This document shows positions 1-5,504 of a DNA stretch of 9,783 nucleotides, piece by piece. The notes beneath the pieces were generated by a model. That model was given only the letters and a program-made list of their open reading frames with translations. It had not been told where the DNA came from and made no database searches. Made by a program: the position numbers and the translations under genes. Source of the stretch: JAFGPJ01 sp964439135 (lineage in GTDB: Bacteria > Planctomycetota > Phycisphaerae > Sedimentisphaerales > Anaerobacaceae); assembly GCA_964439135.1 (NCBI GenBank), contig CAYTNN010000169.1:1-9783 (forward strand). The letters run 5' to 3'. How positions within the stretch are numbered: position 1 is the stretch's first letter; each line of letters starts with the position of its first letter.

Positions 1-191
1 GTGATATTGACCTGAATCATTCTGTCAATGACTGGGATGATCCAATGAAAACCCGATGCGGCAAATTGTTTGTACCTGCCGAGTCTCTCAATCAGGCCCC
101 TGTGAGTAGGACGCACAATCCTTATGCCTAAAAGAAAGATGAGTACAACAAGCGCAACGATAACAAACACAAGGATCTTGATCGGATCCAT
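1..191 (-). CDS. SPFH/band-7 (stomatin/prohibitin-like) membrane protein, N-terminal part
   Basis: Incomplete: 63 codons are visible and the gene continues beyond position 1. The start is the ATG at 191-189, preceded by AGGAGG five bases upstream. Residues about 5-23 are a single hydrophobic membrane helix (IKILVFVIVALVVLIFLLG). This is followed by the typical opening of an SPFH domain, with IRIVRPTHRGLIERLGRY and then a G-F-H-W-I-I-P-V-I-D-R motif. Family members are anchored in the inner membrane, oligomerise, and organise membrane domains or control proteases such as FtsH; the exact substrate cannot be told from this piece. Bacterial members often lie next to an nfeD gene, and none is seen upstream here. 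A possible -35 (TTGACT, 298-293) lies upstream without a convincing -10. Confidence is high for the family and low for any specific role. Confidence 0.88.
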   Translation of the reverse strand, partial: MDPIKILVFVIVALVVLIFLLGIRIVRPTHRGLIERLGRYKQFAASGFHWIIPVIDRMIQVNI

Positions 192-205
192 AAGATCCTC
201 CTTTT

Positions 206-476
206 CTGGGATTTCCCATATAACATTGTATATCCTTTCTCAGCTATGTTGCTGAGTTACTTTTTCAATAGAATCCAGCGTCTGTCTTGAAAAGTCAAGT
301 TTTTTTGCAACCGCTCAAAGATTTTTCAGGCGGAATGGTCGGTTTTTCATATCGGTATGATAATAGGCTGATCAGCATATCGCAGGAGTTCTATTAGCAC
401 AAAAAGTCTCACACAACGCCCCTTATCTTTCAATTCAAAGCGGCGGAGAGTTTTTTGCGATGGTAGAACATTGTGC
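206..476. other. Intergenic region without a recognisable gene
   Basis: This stretch separates the divergent SPFH gene and the helicase. It contains a perfect 6-bp hairpin (CTCAGC/GCTGAG, 239-256) in the presumed SPFH leader. It also contains a weak 5-bp hairpin (CTTGA-AAAG-TCAAG, 286-299) followed by seven T. No open frame with a good ribosome-binding site and recognisable protein was found on either strand. Confidence 0.5.
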
Positions 477-504
477 TTGCCACCGTAGTATAAAGCCATA
501 TAAT
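477..504 (+). promoter_or_regulatory. Probable sigma-70 promoter for the leader ORF and helicase
   Basis: TTGCCA (477-482), a 16-base spacer, and a perfect TATAAT (499-504). Predicted transcription would start near 511, giving a leader of about 140 bases before the short ORF at 651 and about 205 before the helicase. A second TATAAT at 692-697 has no good -35 and lies too close to the helicase start to be the main promoter. Confidence 0.5.
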
Positions 505-650
505 AGCTGTCAGAAATATATTGAATTGTAATGATCGCGTAGCGAAGCCTTGAAGCAAAATCACTCTGCGTACCCCTTAATCCGCCTCAAGACCTACTTT
601 CCGCATCATTTCACCTGTTTTACCTGTGTTCTTTTAAGAGAGGTTCATGC

Positions 651-716
651 ATGGCGATCAAGATTAATCTCTATGCTCGAATCAGTTTGAATATAATATT
701 TTTTAGGATTATTTAA
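651..716 (+). CDS. Short leader ORF (21 codons) overlapping the helicase start
   Basis: This ATG has a good ribosome-binding site (GAGAGG, 638-643, seven bases upstream) and encodes a 21-residue peptide. The peptide begins MAIKINLYARIS and ends in a hydrophobic Ile/Phe-rich stretch. Its TAA (714-716) shares its last A with the helicase ATG (716-718), forming TAATG, the usual arrangement for translational coupling. The helicase's own AGGA (705-708) lies inside this ORF, so ribosomes finishing the peptide would uncover or refill that site. It resembles no known protein and could be a chance ORF. The good ribosome-binding site plus the exact stop/start overlap are the reasons to list it. Confidence 0.4.
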   Translation: MAIKINLYARISLNIIFFRII

Positions 717-1984
717 TGTCATTTACAACTTTTGGTCTTTCAGACCCGCTGGTGCGCGGTATTCTCGCCACCGGCTACACCGCTCCAACTGAAATTCAAT
801 CCCAGGCAATCCCCGCCGCTATTGAGGGCAGAGATATTATCGGTTGCGCCCAAACGGGCACGGGCAAGACGGCTGCGTTTGTGCTGCCTATTCTGGACCG
901 GCTTTCCCACGAGCGGGCCGGGCGCAAGCGTGCCGTCAGGTCATTGATCCTAACTCCCACGCGCGAACTGGCCGTGCAGATCGAAAGATCGATACTCGGC
1001 TACGGGCGGTTCACTGACCTGAAGGGCCTGGCGGTTTACGGGGGCGTCAGCATCAACAACCAGATCGCAGCGCTGCGCCGCGGTGTCGATATCGTCGTTG
1101 CGACGCCGGGGCGGCTTATGGACCACATGCAGCGAAGGACGATCGACATGAGGCATGTCGAAGTGCTTGTTCTTGACGAGGCCGACCGAATGCTGGATAT
1201 GGGCTTTATTAATGATGTACGGAAGATTGTAAGCAAAGTGCCTACGAATCGCCAGACAATGCTTTTCTCGGCGACGATATCGCCGGAGGTTAAGACTCTG
1301 GCGGCCGACATGCTGAAATCGCCAAAGGTGATACAGATAGGCCGGCCCCGCAACCCGATCGAGACGATCACGCAGCATTTCTACGCGGTCGAGAAGGCGC
1401 TGAAGATAGATCTCCTGCTGCACATGATCGAGGACTGGCGGATGTTCAGCGTGCTGGTGTTTTCGCGAACCAAATACGGGGCAGACAAGATCAGCCGACG
1501 GCTAACACGCGCCGGCATCGTCGCGGTCTCGATACATTCGAATCGCACCCAGAACCAGCGGCAACAGGCCCTCGACGGCTTTCGCAGCGGCAAGTATCAT
1601 GTCATGGTCGCCACCGATATCGCCGCCCGCGGCATCGACGTCGAGGGGATATCACACGTCATCAATTACGACGTGCCCACTCACGCCGAGGATTATGTCC
1701 ATCGGATAGGCCGCACAGGCCGGGCGGCGGCCACCGGCGACGCGATCACGTTCGTTTCGAGCGAAGAGCAAAAGTACCTTCGTGAGGTCGGAAAGTTCAT
1801 AGGACGCAAACTCCAGCCTGAAATATGTAAGGGCTTTAGAAGCATCAAACCCGATTCGTCACAGCCGCGGCCGGCGGAAAAATCGAAATCAGTACGGCAC
1901 ACACGGAAAGATCCGGCTGCGGGCAAAAAGCCACGTACCGGCCGGGGGCGGCGCCGGAAAGCGTCAAGACGCCGGGCAACTTGA
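716..1984 (+). CDS. rhlE: DEAD-box ATP-dependent RNA helicase, RhlE type
   Basis: A 422-residue protein starting at ATG 716 with AGGA seven bases upstream. All superfamily-2 DEAD-box motifs are present in order: Q motif (F6, then YTAPTEIQ 21-28), motif I AQTGTGKT (45-52), Ia PTREL (81-85), GG (109-110), Ib TPGR (130-133), II DEAD (154-157), III SAT (185-187), IV VFSRT (248-252), V ATDIAARGID (299-308) and VI HRIGRTGR (329-336). No catalytic residue is missing. After about residue 375 comes a disordered basic tail rich in Lys/Arg (GRGRRRKASRRR near the end), as in RhlE/CsdA-type helicases, where such tails add RNA affinity. The enzyme uses ATP to unwind short RNA duplexes in ribosome assembly, RNA decay or cold adaptation. 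The long leader and coupled short ORF suggest control at the RNA level. The RhlE label is by overall similarity; the DEAD-box assignment itself is certain. Confidence 0.95.
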   Translation: MSFTTFGLSDPLVRGILATGYTAPTEIQSQAIPAAIEGRDIIGCAQTGTGKTAAFVLPILDRLSHERAGRKRAVRSLILTPTRELAVQIERSILGYGRFTDLKGLAVYGGVSINNQIAALRRGVDIVVATPGRLMDHMQRRTIDMRHVEVLVLDEADRMLDMGFINDVRKIVSKVPTNRQTMLFSATISPEVKTLAADMLKSPKVIQIGRPRNPIETITQHFYAVEKALKIDLLLHMIEDWRMFSVLVFSRTKYGADKISRRLTRAGIVAVSIHSNRTQNQRQQALDGFRSGKYHVMVATDIAARGIDVEGISHVINYDVPTHAEDYVHRIGRTGRAAATGDAITFVSSEEQKYLREVGKFIGRKLQPEICKGFRSIKPDSSQPRPAEKSKSVRHTRKDPAAGKKPRTGRGRRRKASRRRAT

Positions 1985-2128
1985 ACGGGCATTGGCGATG
2001 TGTCTGCTTTGGCGCGAGCCCTGTCATTGGGGAGGAAAAAAACACATTAGAATATGGCGGACGGTTTCCCGGAATAGTTTCGACTGGTCATGTTTTATGT
2101 TACGTTCTTATACTCACAATATACGGGT

Positions 2129-2290
2129 TTATACAGCATGATGATATGGAATCTTAGGCAGTCGCTCCTGAGACACCTGATCGCGATGTATATGACAGTA
2201 AGCCTCATGGTTATAGATGCTCAAGAGACGCTTGCAGTGCGGAAACGCGCATTTCCTGCCATTATCCGAAGTTTTTAGTGTTTTTGCCAT
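2129..2290 (-). CDS. Very small Cys/His-rich protein, probably zinc-binding (53 aa)
   Basis: This reading frame starts at ATG 2290-2288, with AGGAG five bases upstream (2300-2296), and ends at TAA 2131-2129. The product begins MAKTLKTSDNGRK. It then has C14-x4-C19, a conserved-looking KRLLSIYNHEAYCHIH segment with C32 and H35, and a basic/aromatic tail ending PKIPYHHAV. C14, C19, C32 and H35 make a plausible single zinc site. The LS-x-YN-x(n)-C-x2-H pattern resembles small zinc ribbons attached to some helix-turn-helix proteins (impression only, not tested). It has its own strong promoter and a structured leader, and it converges on rhlE. The function is unknown; nucleic-acid binding is a guess from size, charge and Cys/His content. 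The combination of promoter, ribosome-binding site and patterned protein makes a real gene likely. Confidence 0.7.
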   Translation of the reverse strand: MAKTLKTSDNGRKCAFPHCKRLLSIYNHEAYCHIHRDQVSQERLPKIPYHHAV

Positions 2291-2384
2291 CGTTACTCCT
2301 ATTAGCTAAATCACCAGACAGAAAAGCTTTAAAGATTAGTTGTCGATCCGTCTGCGGCCTAAAGATTTCTAATCTTTATGTACT
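2291..2384 (-). promoter_or_regulatory. Structured 5' leader with competing hairpins and possible pseudoknot
   Basis: The leader of the 53-aa gene contains UAAAGAUUAG (2378-2369). This can pair perfectly for 8 bp with the adjacent AAUCUUUA (2367-2360, 3-base loop), or for 10 bp with CUAAUCUUUA (2339-2330). When the 10-bp stem forms, CAGACGG in its loop (2354-2348) can pair with CUGUCUG (2321-2315) for 7 bp including one G-U. That makes an H-type pseudoknot ending about 14 bases before the AGGAG. A further CUAAU (2306-2302) beside the ribosome-binding site could compete for AUUAG. The pairings are read directly; regulation is inference. Confidence 0.45.
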
Positions 2385-2390
2385 CTATCA

Positions 2391-2418
2391 TTTATACCAT
2401 ATTATTGGGCTTTGTCAA
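2391..2418 (-). promoter_or_regulatory. Strong sigma-70-type promoter for the 53-aa gene
   Basis: On the minus strand there is a perfect -35 TTGACA (2418-2413), a 16-base spacer and the -10 TATAAA (2396-2391, five of six consensus bases). The predicted start is near 2384, giving a leader of about 94 bases. This is among the best promoter matches in the window. Confidence 0.65.
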
Positions 2419-2521
2419 GCAATCTCATTTTAATTTCTTCCACTCAGTGGAGACCTTACTTCATTCAGCGTTCGGGGCACCCCTTACCCGTAAGAATCCG
2501 TGATTAAGAAACTTTACAATA

Positions 2522-2662
2522 TCACCTCTTTTTAAGACCTTTCTCATACCCCTCTTTACGTCCTTTCTCGTATCCTTCTTCGTAGCCCTTCGCATAGCCT
2601 TCCTGACGTCCATTTTCAAAGCCTTATTCATATCCCTGATCATAACCTTCTTCACGTGTCAT
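2522..2662 (-). pseudogene. Broken short gene for a Gly-Tyr-Glu-Lys tetrad-repeat peptide
   Basis: Downstream of the radical SAM gene, GGAGG stands eight bases before ATG 2662-2660. The frame reads MTREEGYDQGYE, then TAA at 2626-2624. It continues in the same frame as GFENGRQEGYAKGYEEGY and EKGRKEGYEKGLKKR to TGA at 2524-2522. The four-residue rhythm (G-Y/F/R-x-x) is unbroken across the stop, and one base change (CAA to TAA) would explain it. Such charged repeats are known as C-terminal tails of PD-(D/E)XK (Rpn-type) transposases and in FliH-like proteins; here the repeat stands alone. A longer open frame on the same strand (2461-2655) is an out-of-frame shadow of these repeats. Either a 46-codon gene was recently inactivated, or only the 12-residue peptide is made. 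Confidence 0.6.
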
Positions 2663-2677
2663 AATCAAATCCTCCAA

Positions 2678-4162
2678 TTATGCATGACTATAGCTTTCAA
2701 AAATCGAGCGAAAATGGAATCCGCAGATGGCAAGCGTAACAGCCAAATGGAGATATTGCGGCCTTCTGAGCGACCAGAAAATGAGTTTCCAATAGGACAG
2801 CTTGTCTTTGCCTATTATTCCCAGATGCCAGATGGATTTCAGGAACGCCTTGATATCACAATATCTATATCTCGGCTTGTTATTTTTACCAGGCTTGTAG
2901 TTCCTGAGAAATGTCAGAACCCTTTCATGGTAGTTTCTGGGTGAATAGATCGTACTTACAACTTTTTGATACCCTTTGAGAAGATTTTCGATACCCATTT
3001 TAGGCACAAAGTTTATTGAGAAATCCGTATTATCACCTGTGGCGGCTACTGAGAGCCGGTTCTCAGTCATGAGTCTGTGATAGAGTTTTGTTCCCCTGGG
3101 AGCATTGAGCAGGCCAACCATAGCGGTCACCACTCCACTTTGTTGGATAAAATGAATCAGACTATCGAAAATCGAAGACTTATCGCTGTCGAAACCGAGA
3201 ATAAATCCAGCCTGAACCTGCATGCCGGACCTCTGGATCGTTTTGACACAGGCAACTAAATCGCGACCTATGTTCTGGAGTTTGTTGCATTCGCTCAGAC
3301 TCTCCTCATTCGGAGTCTCAATCCCGACGAATACGCAGTCAAAACCGGCCTGCACCATTAATTTCATTAATTCATCATCGTCTGCGAGATTGATGGATGC
3401 CTGCGTATTGAACGAGAATGGGTATTGTCTCTTTTTCATCCAGCCTATAATGGCAGGAAGTAATTCTTTTTTCAGACGGATTTTATTTCCAATAAAGTTA
3501 TCATCGACAAAGAACACTTCGTCTCGCCAGCCGAGAGCATACAGACTTTCCAATTCGGCCAACACTTGATCTGTCGTCTTCATACGAATCCTGTGACCGA
3601 ATAATGTCGTAACATCGCAGAAATCACAATCGAAAGGGCACCCCCTTGAATATTGGACGCACATCATAGCGTACTTTTTCATCTTGATCAGATTCCAAAG
3701 GGGAATCGGGGTCTGATGCAAATCCGCTTTCTCCTGCGTGTCGTAAACTTTTCCGGGACAACCTTTTTGAAGGTCTCGTACGAACAGCGGCAAAGTTAAT
3801 TCGGCTTCTTTGAGCACGAGGTGATCTACATGCGCATACTCTTCGGGAAGACTGGTAAAAAGAGGACCACCGGCCACAACTTTGGCTCCAATCTTCCGGC
3901 ATCGCTCAATCACCTGATCCACAGATTTTCGCTGGATGACCATGGCCGTAACGAACACGTAGTCGGCCCACCGAAGGTCTCGGTCTCGTAGTTTCGTTGT
4001 GGTCATGTCAATCAACTTTGTTTCCCACTCCCGGGGCAGTATTGCGGCAACTGTCAGGAGTCCCAGAGGCGGCAGAACAGCCTTTTTCGAAATGAACTTT
4101 AATGCTTTTTTGAAACTCCAGAAAGTAAGCGGCACATCCGGATTGACGAGAAGTATCTTCAT
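2678..4162 (-). CDS. B12-binding-type radical SAM protein (HpnP-like, DUF4070 class)
   Basis: A 494-residue protein. The ATG at 4162 is preferred over a GTG 30 bases upstream because GGGAG stands seven bases before it, and family members begin MKILLVNP. Residues 1 to about 140 form a cobalamin-binding-like Rossmann domain (LPPLGLLTVAA near 30-40, GGP 98-100, EAE 119-121). The expected DxHxxG cobalamin-ligand motif is absent. The radical SAM domain follows with YSRGCPFDCDFC, giving the CxxxCxxC cluster at C175, C179 and C182, and the conserved FVGIETP at 278-284. The C-terminal region from about 380 matches the helical extension of this class. Relatives include the hopanoid C-2 methylase HpnP, and most others have unknown substrates. 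No hopanoid genes are nearby, so I do not assign that reaction. The broken repeat gene follows after 15 bases. Confidence 0.85.
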   Translation of the reverse strand: MKILLVNPDVPLTFWSFKKALKFISKKAVLPPLGLLTVAAILPREWETKLIDMTTTKLRDRDLRWADYVFVTAMVIQRKSVDQVIERCRKIGAKVVAGGPLFTSLPEEYAHVDHLVLKEAELTLPLFVRDLQKGCPGKVYDTQEKADLHQTPIPLWNLIKMKKYAMMCVQYSRGCPFDCDFCDVTTLFGHRIRMKTTDQVLAELESLYALGWRDEVFFVDDNFIGNKIRLKKELLPAIIGWMKKRQYPFSFNTQASINLADDDELMKLMVQAGFDCVFVGIETPNEESLSECNKLQNIGRDLVACVKTIQRSGMQVQAGFILGFDSDKSSIFDSLIHFIQQSGVVTAMVGLLNAPRGTKLYHRLMTENRLSVAATGDNTDFSINFVPKMGIENLLKGYQKVVSTIYSPRNYHERVLTFLRNYKPGKNNKPRYRYCDIKAFLKSIWHLGIIGKDKLSYWKLIFWSLRRPQYLHLAVTLAICGFHFRSIFESYSHA

Positions 4163-4378
4163 AATTACGCTCCCAAGCTTAAACTTTGTCACGAGTCGAG
4201 GTGGGTAATAAGAGGAGGTTGCTGCGATATATCTAAATTAGCAGGTGGCGAACGATGCGATCAGACACTTAAAAGGATTAATCAATGGATAGCAGAATTT
4301 CACTGGCGGTAAATGTGAGATTGCAATGAACAATTTTTCGCATCTAACTATTTTTTCAAATCCGCTTAAACCTTTGCC

Positions 4379-4510
4379 TTATATTGCCTTACTCAGGCTC
4401 TCAATGTCATATATAATAGCAAACACACCAATAACTTTATCGGCTTTTGGCCCGGGTATTATATACGAAACATAAGAGACTTCAAAGCAAAAAAAAACAT
4501 AGCGGCACAT
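4379..4510 (-). pseudogene. Possible remnant of a sensor-domain protein (43 codons)
   Basis: On the minus strand a frame from ATG 4510 to TAA 4379 reads FEVSYVSYIIPGPK followed by ADKVIGVFAIIYDIESLSKAI. That rhythm resembles the end of an extracytoplasmic Cache-type sensor domain (V-I-G-V ... D-I-x-x-L-S-x-x-I). The same frame continues upstream past an in-frame TGA (I-E-I-W-I-A-E, stop, K-E-S-I-D-W-K), and the ATG has no good ribosome-binding site. This suggests decay rather than a living gene. The resemblance is a personal pattern match and the piece is short. The opposite strand is also open here, so chance cannot be excluded. Confidence 0.25.
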
Positions 4511-4695
4511 TTTCCAATCAATACTTTCTTTTCATTCAGCTATCCAAATTTCAATACAGCCTTGTTTTCCTTAGCCAATACCGACTTTTACTTAAAAACA
4601 GGGAGTATCTCTCATGGGGTAAATGTTGATCGTAATTCTATATAAATGTAAAAAAAATGAAAAAAATAGATCGTGGGCAACATTGTCCTCTCCGA

Positions 4696-4756
4696 CAGAG
4701 TCTACCCCTTCGAATTCCTCAGGACAGACTCTGAACGGAGTCGAATGGGCTCAGAG
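4696..4756. repeat. REP-like palindromic repeat
   Basis: CCCCTTCGA (4705-4713) and TCGAATGGG (4741-4749) form an imperfect inverted repeat (eight of nine). Inside it, CTCAG faces CTGA. CAGAGTCT (4696-4703) is an exact inverted copy of AGACTCTG (4726-4733). TCAGAG (4751-4756) can pair with CTCTGA (4729-4734). The sequence style (CTTCGA..CTCAGGACAG..CTCTGA..GGAGTCGAA) resembles dispersed palindromic repeats common in intergenic DNA of many bacteria. Only one copy is in this window, so repetition is inferred. Confidence 0.45.
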
Positions 4757-4886
4757 CTTGCCTTGAACTCAGTTTATGTGGCAAGATTCTCCGTGAGGAA
4801 TAGCGCGGGCTGCCTGTTATTGCGGTCAGATTATCTAAGCCGTAAGCAAATCTTTGCCGGGACTAACTGAATTTGCGGACGGGTTG

Positions 4887-5402
4887 CTATTTTGGCACGA
4901 GCAATAAAGTCATCCGCCTGTTAGCCATTCTTGCCGGACGCTCGATCTTCGCTAAATCCTGCAGCGATTCGGTAATCTGTTCGAGTACCTCGTAGCCTCG
5001 GTCTCTGTGCAGCATCTGGCGTCCGCGAAAGAACATTGTGAATTGTAGTTTGTGGCCTTTTTCCAGAAACTCCCGCCCGTGCTTGAGCTTCATATCCAGG
5101 TCGTGTGTGTCGGTTTCCGGCCTGAGCCTGATTTCCTTCAACGTCGTAGTATGACGGGTATTTTTCTTATGAGCCTCGCGAGTCTTGCGTTTTTGCTCAT
5201 ATAACCACTTGCCGTAATCCATTATACGGCAAACCGGCGGATCGCTCGTTGGGGCGACCTCCACAAGATCCAACTCGGCCTCACGCGCCCTGGTCATTGC
5301 CTCGGCTATATCGACAACCCCTACCTGATTGTTTTCTCCGTCAATCAGCCGAACTAACTTGGCCTTAATGCCCCCGTTTACCTTTAAGCCTCGTTTACTT
5401 AT
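4887..5402 (-). CDS. infC: Translation initiation factor IF-3, non-AUG start
   Basis: IF-3 binds the 30S subunit, prevents early 50S joining and checks the start codon. From the proposed start the protein is 171 residues (usual length about 170-180). The N-domain opens SKRGLKVNGGIKAKLVRLID, the signature PPVCRIMDYGKW lies at 55-66, and a charged Lys/Arg linker leads to the C-domain ending RRMTLLLVPK. The first ATG (5297) would remove 35 residues that match the family N-domain. Upstream the frame is closed by TGA at 5411-5409, leaving only CGC, ACG and ATA before SKRG. ATA at 5402-5400, or ACG just before it, must therefore start translation. AAGGTGA (5415-5409) is a suitable ribosome-binding site. 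A rare start codon fits the known autoregulation of infC. It lies 90 bases downstream of thrS. Confidence 0.93.
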   Translation of the reverse strand: MSKRGLKVNGGIKAKLVRLIDGENNQVGVVDIAEAMTRAREAELDLVEVAPTSDPPVCRIMDYGKWLYEQKRKTREAHKKNTRHTTTLKEIRLRPETDTHDLDMKLKHGREFLEKGHKLQFTMFFRGRQMLHRDRGYEVLEQITESLQDLAKIERPARMANRRMTLLLVPK

Positions 5403-5408
5403 CGTGCG

Positions 5409-5415
5409 TCACCTT
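5409..5415 (-). promoter_or_regulatory. Ribosome-binding site supporting the non-AUG infC start
   Basis: AAGGTGA on the minus strand matches the extended anti-Shine-Dalgarno complement. The last G of its AGG is nine bases from ATA and six from ACG. Its final TGA is the in-frame stop that rules out any earlier start codon. Confidence 0.6.
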
Positions 5416-5476
5416 ACCTTTCTATAAAAGAGTGAATCCTTAACAGACTGCCCTTAATTAAATTTACAATAGCAAA

Positions 5477-5504
5477 TTATAACTCATAAATATCATAAAG
5501 CCAA
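5477..5504 (-). promoter_or_regulatory. Possible internal promoter for infC
   Basis: A perfect TATAAT (5482-5477) lies 16 bases after TTGGCT (5504-5499, three of six -35 bases) at the 3' end of thrS. Internal promoters ahead of infC are known in enteric bacteria. Here the weak -35 keeps the call tentative. Confidence 0.35.

Larger units (their letters stand above)
4163..4886. other. Long region without an intact gene
   Basis: These 724 bases separate the radical SAM and infC genes. They contain a possible protein remnant (4379-4510) and a REP-like palindromic repeat (4696-4756). On the plus strand there is also a 14-codon ORF at 4285 overlapping (ATGA) an open frame of about 50 codons running to near 4471, with no supporting similarity. 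AGGAGG at 4213-4218 (+) has no start codon behind it. No rpmI, rplT, tRNA or clear terminator was found. Confidence 0.6.

Noticed and set aside
130..228. Minus-strand ORF of about 32 codons starting in the SPFH leader and overlapping the SPFH gene start out of frame
   Set aside because: It has an AAAGGA upstream but no protein-like pattern, and most of its length is the SPFH coding sequence read in another frame.
286..306. Hairpin CTTGA-AAAG-TCAAG followed by seven T, resembling a terminator
   Set aside because: The stem is only five mostly A-T pairs and no plus-strand gene lies upstream to be terminated.
420..615. Minus-strand frame reading RVILLQGFATRSLQF and onward, opposite the rhlE promoter and leader
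   Set aside because: It is interrupted by a stop near its only start codons, has no recognisable domain, and overlaps a better supported promoter region.
2090..2278. Plus-strand open frame of 62 codons
   Set aside because: It lacks a ribosome-binding site and lies antisense to the better supported 53-aa Cys/His gene.
2439..2451. Palindrome TCCACT-C-AGTGGA
   Set aside because: A single 13-base palindrome with no T tract and no clear relation to a promoter; it lies upstream of the -35 of the small gene, so an operator is possible but unsupported.
2461..2655. Minus-strand open frame of 64 codons rich in Lys/Arg/Met
   Set aside because: It is the out-of-frame reading of the GYEKG repeat DNA; the repeat frame has the ribosome-binding site and the protein-like pattern.
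4673..4870. Plus-strand open frame of 65 codons
   Set aside because: It is a translation of the REP-like repeat and its flank, with no ribosome-binding site.
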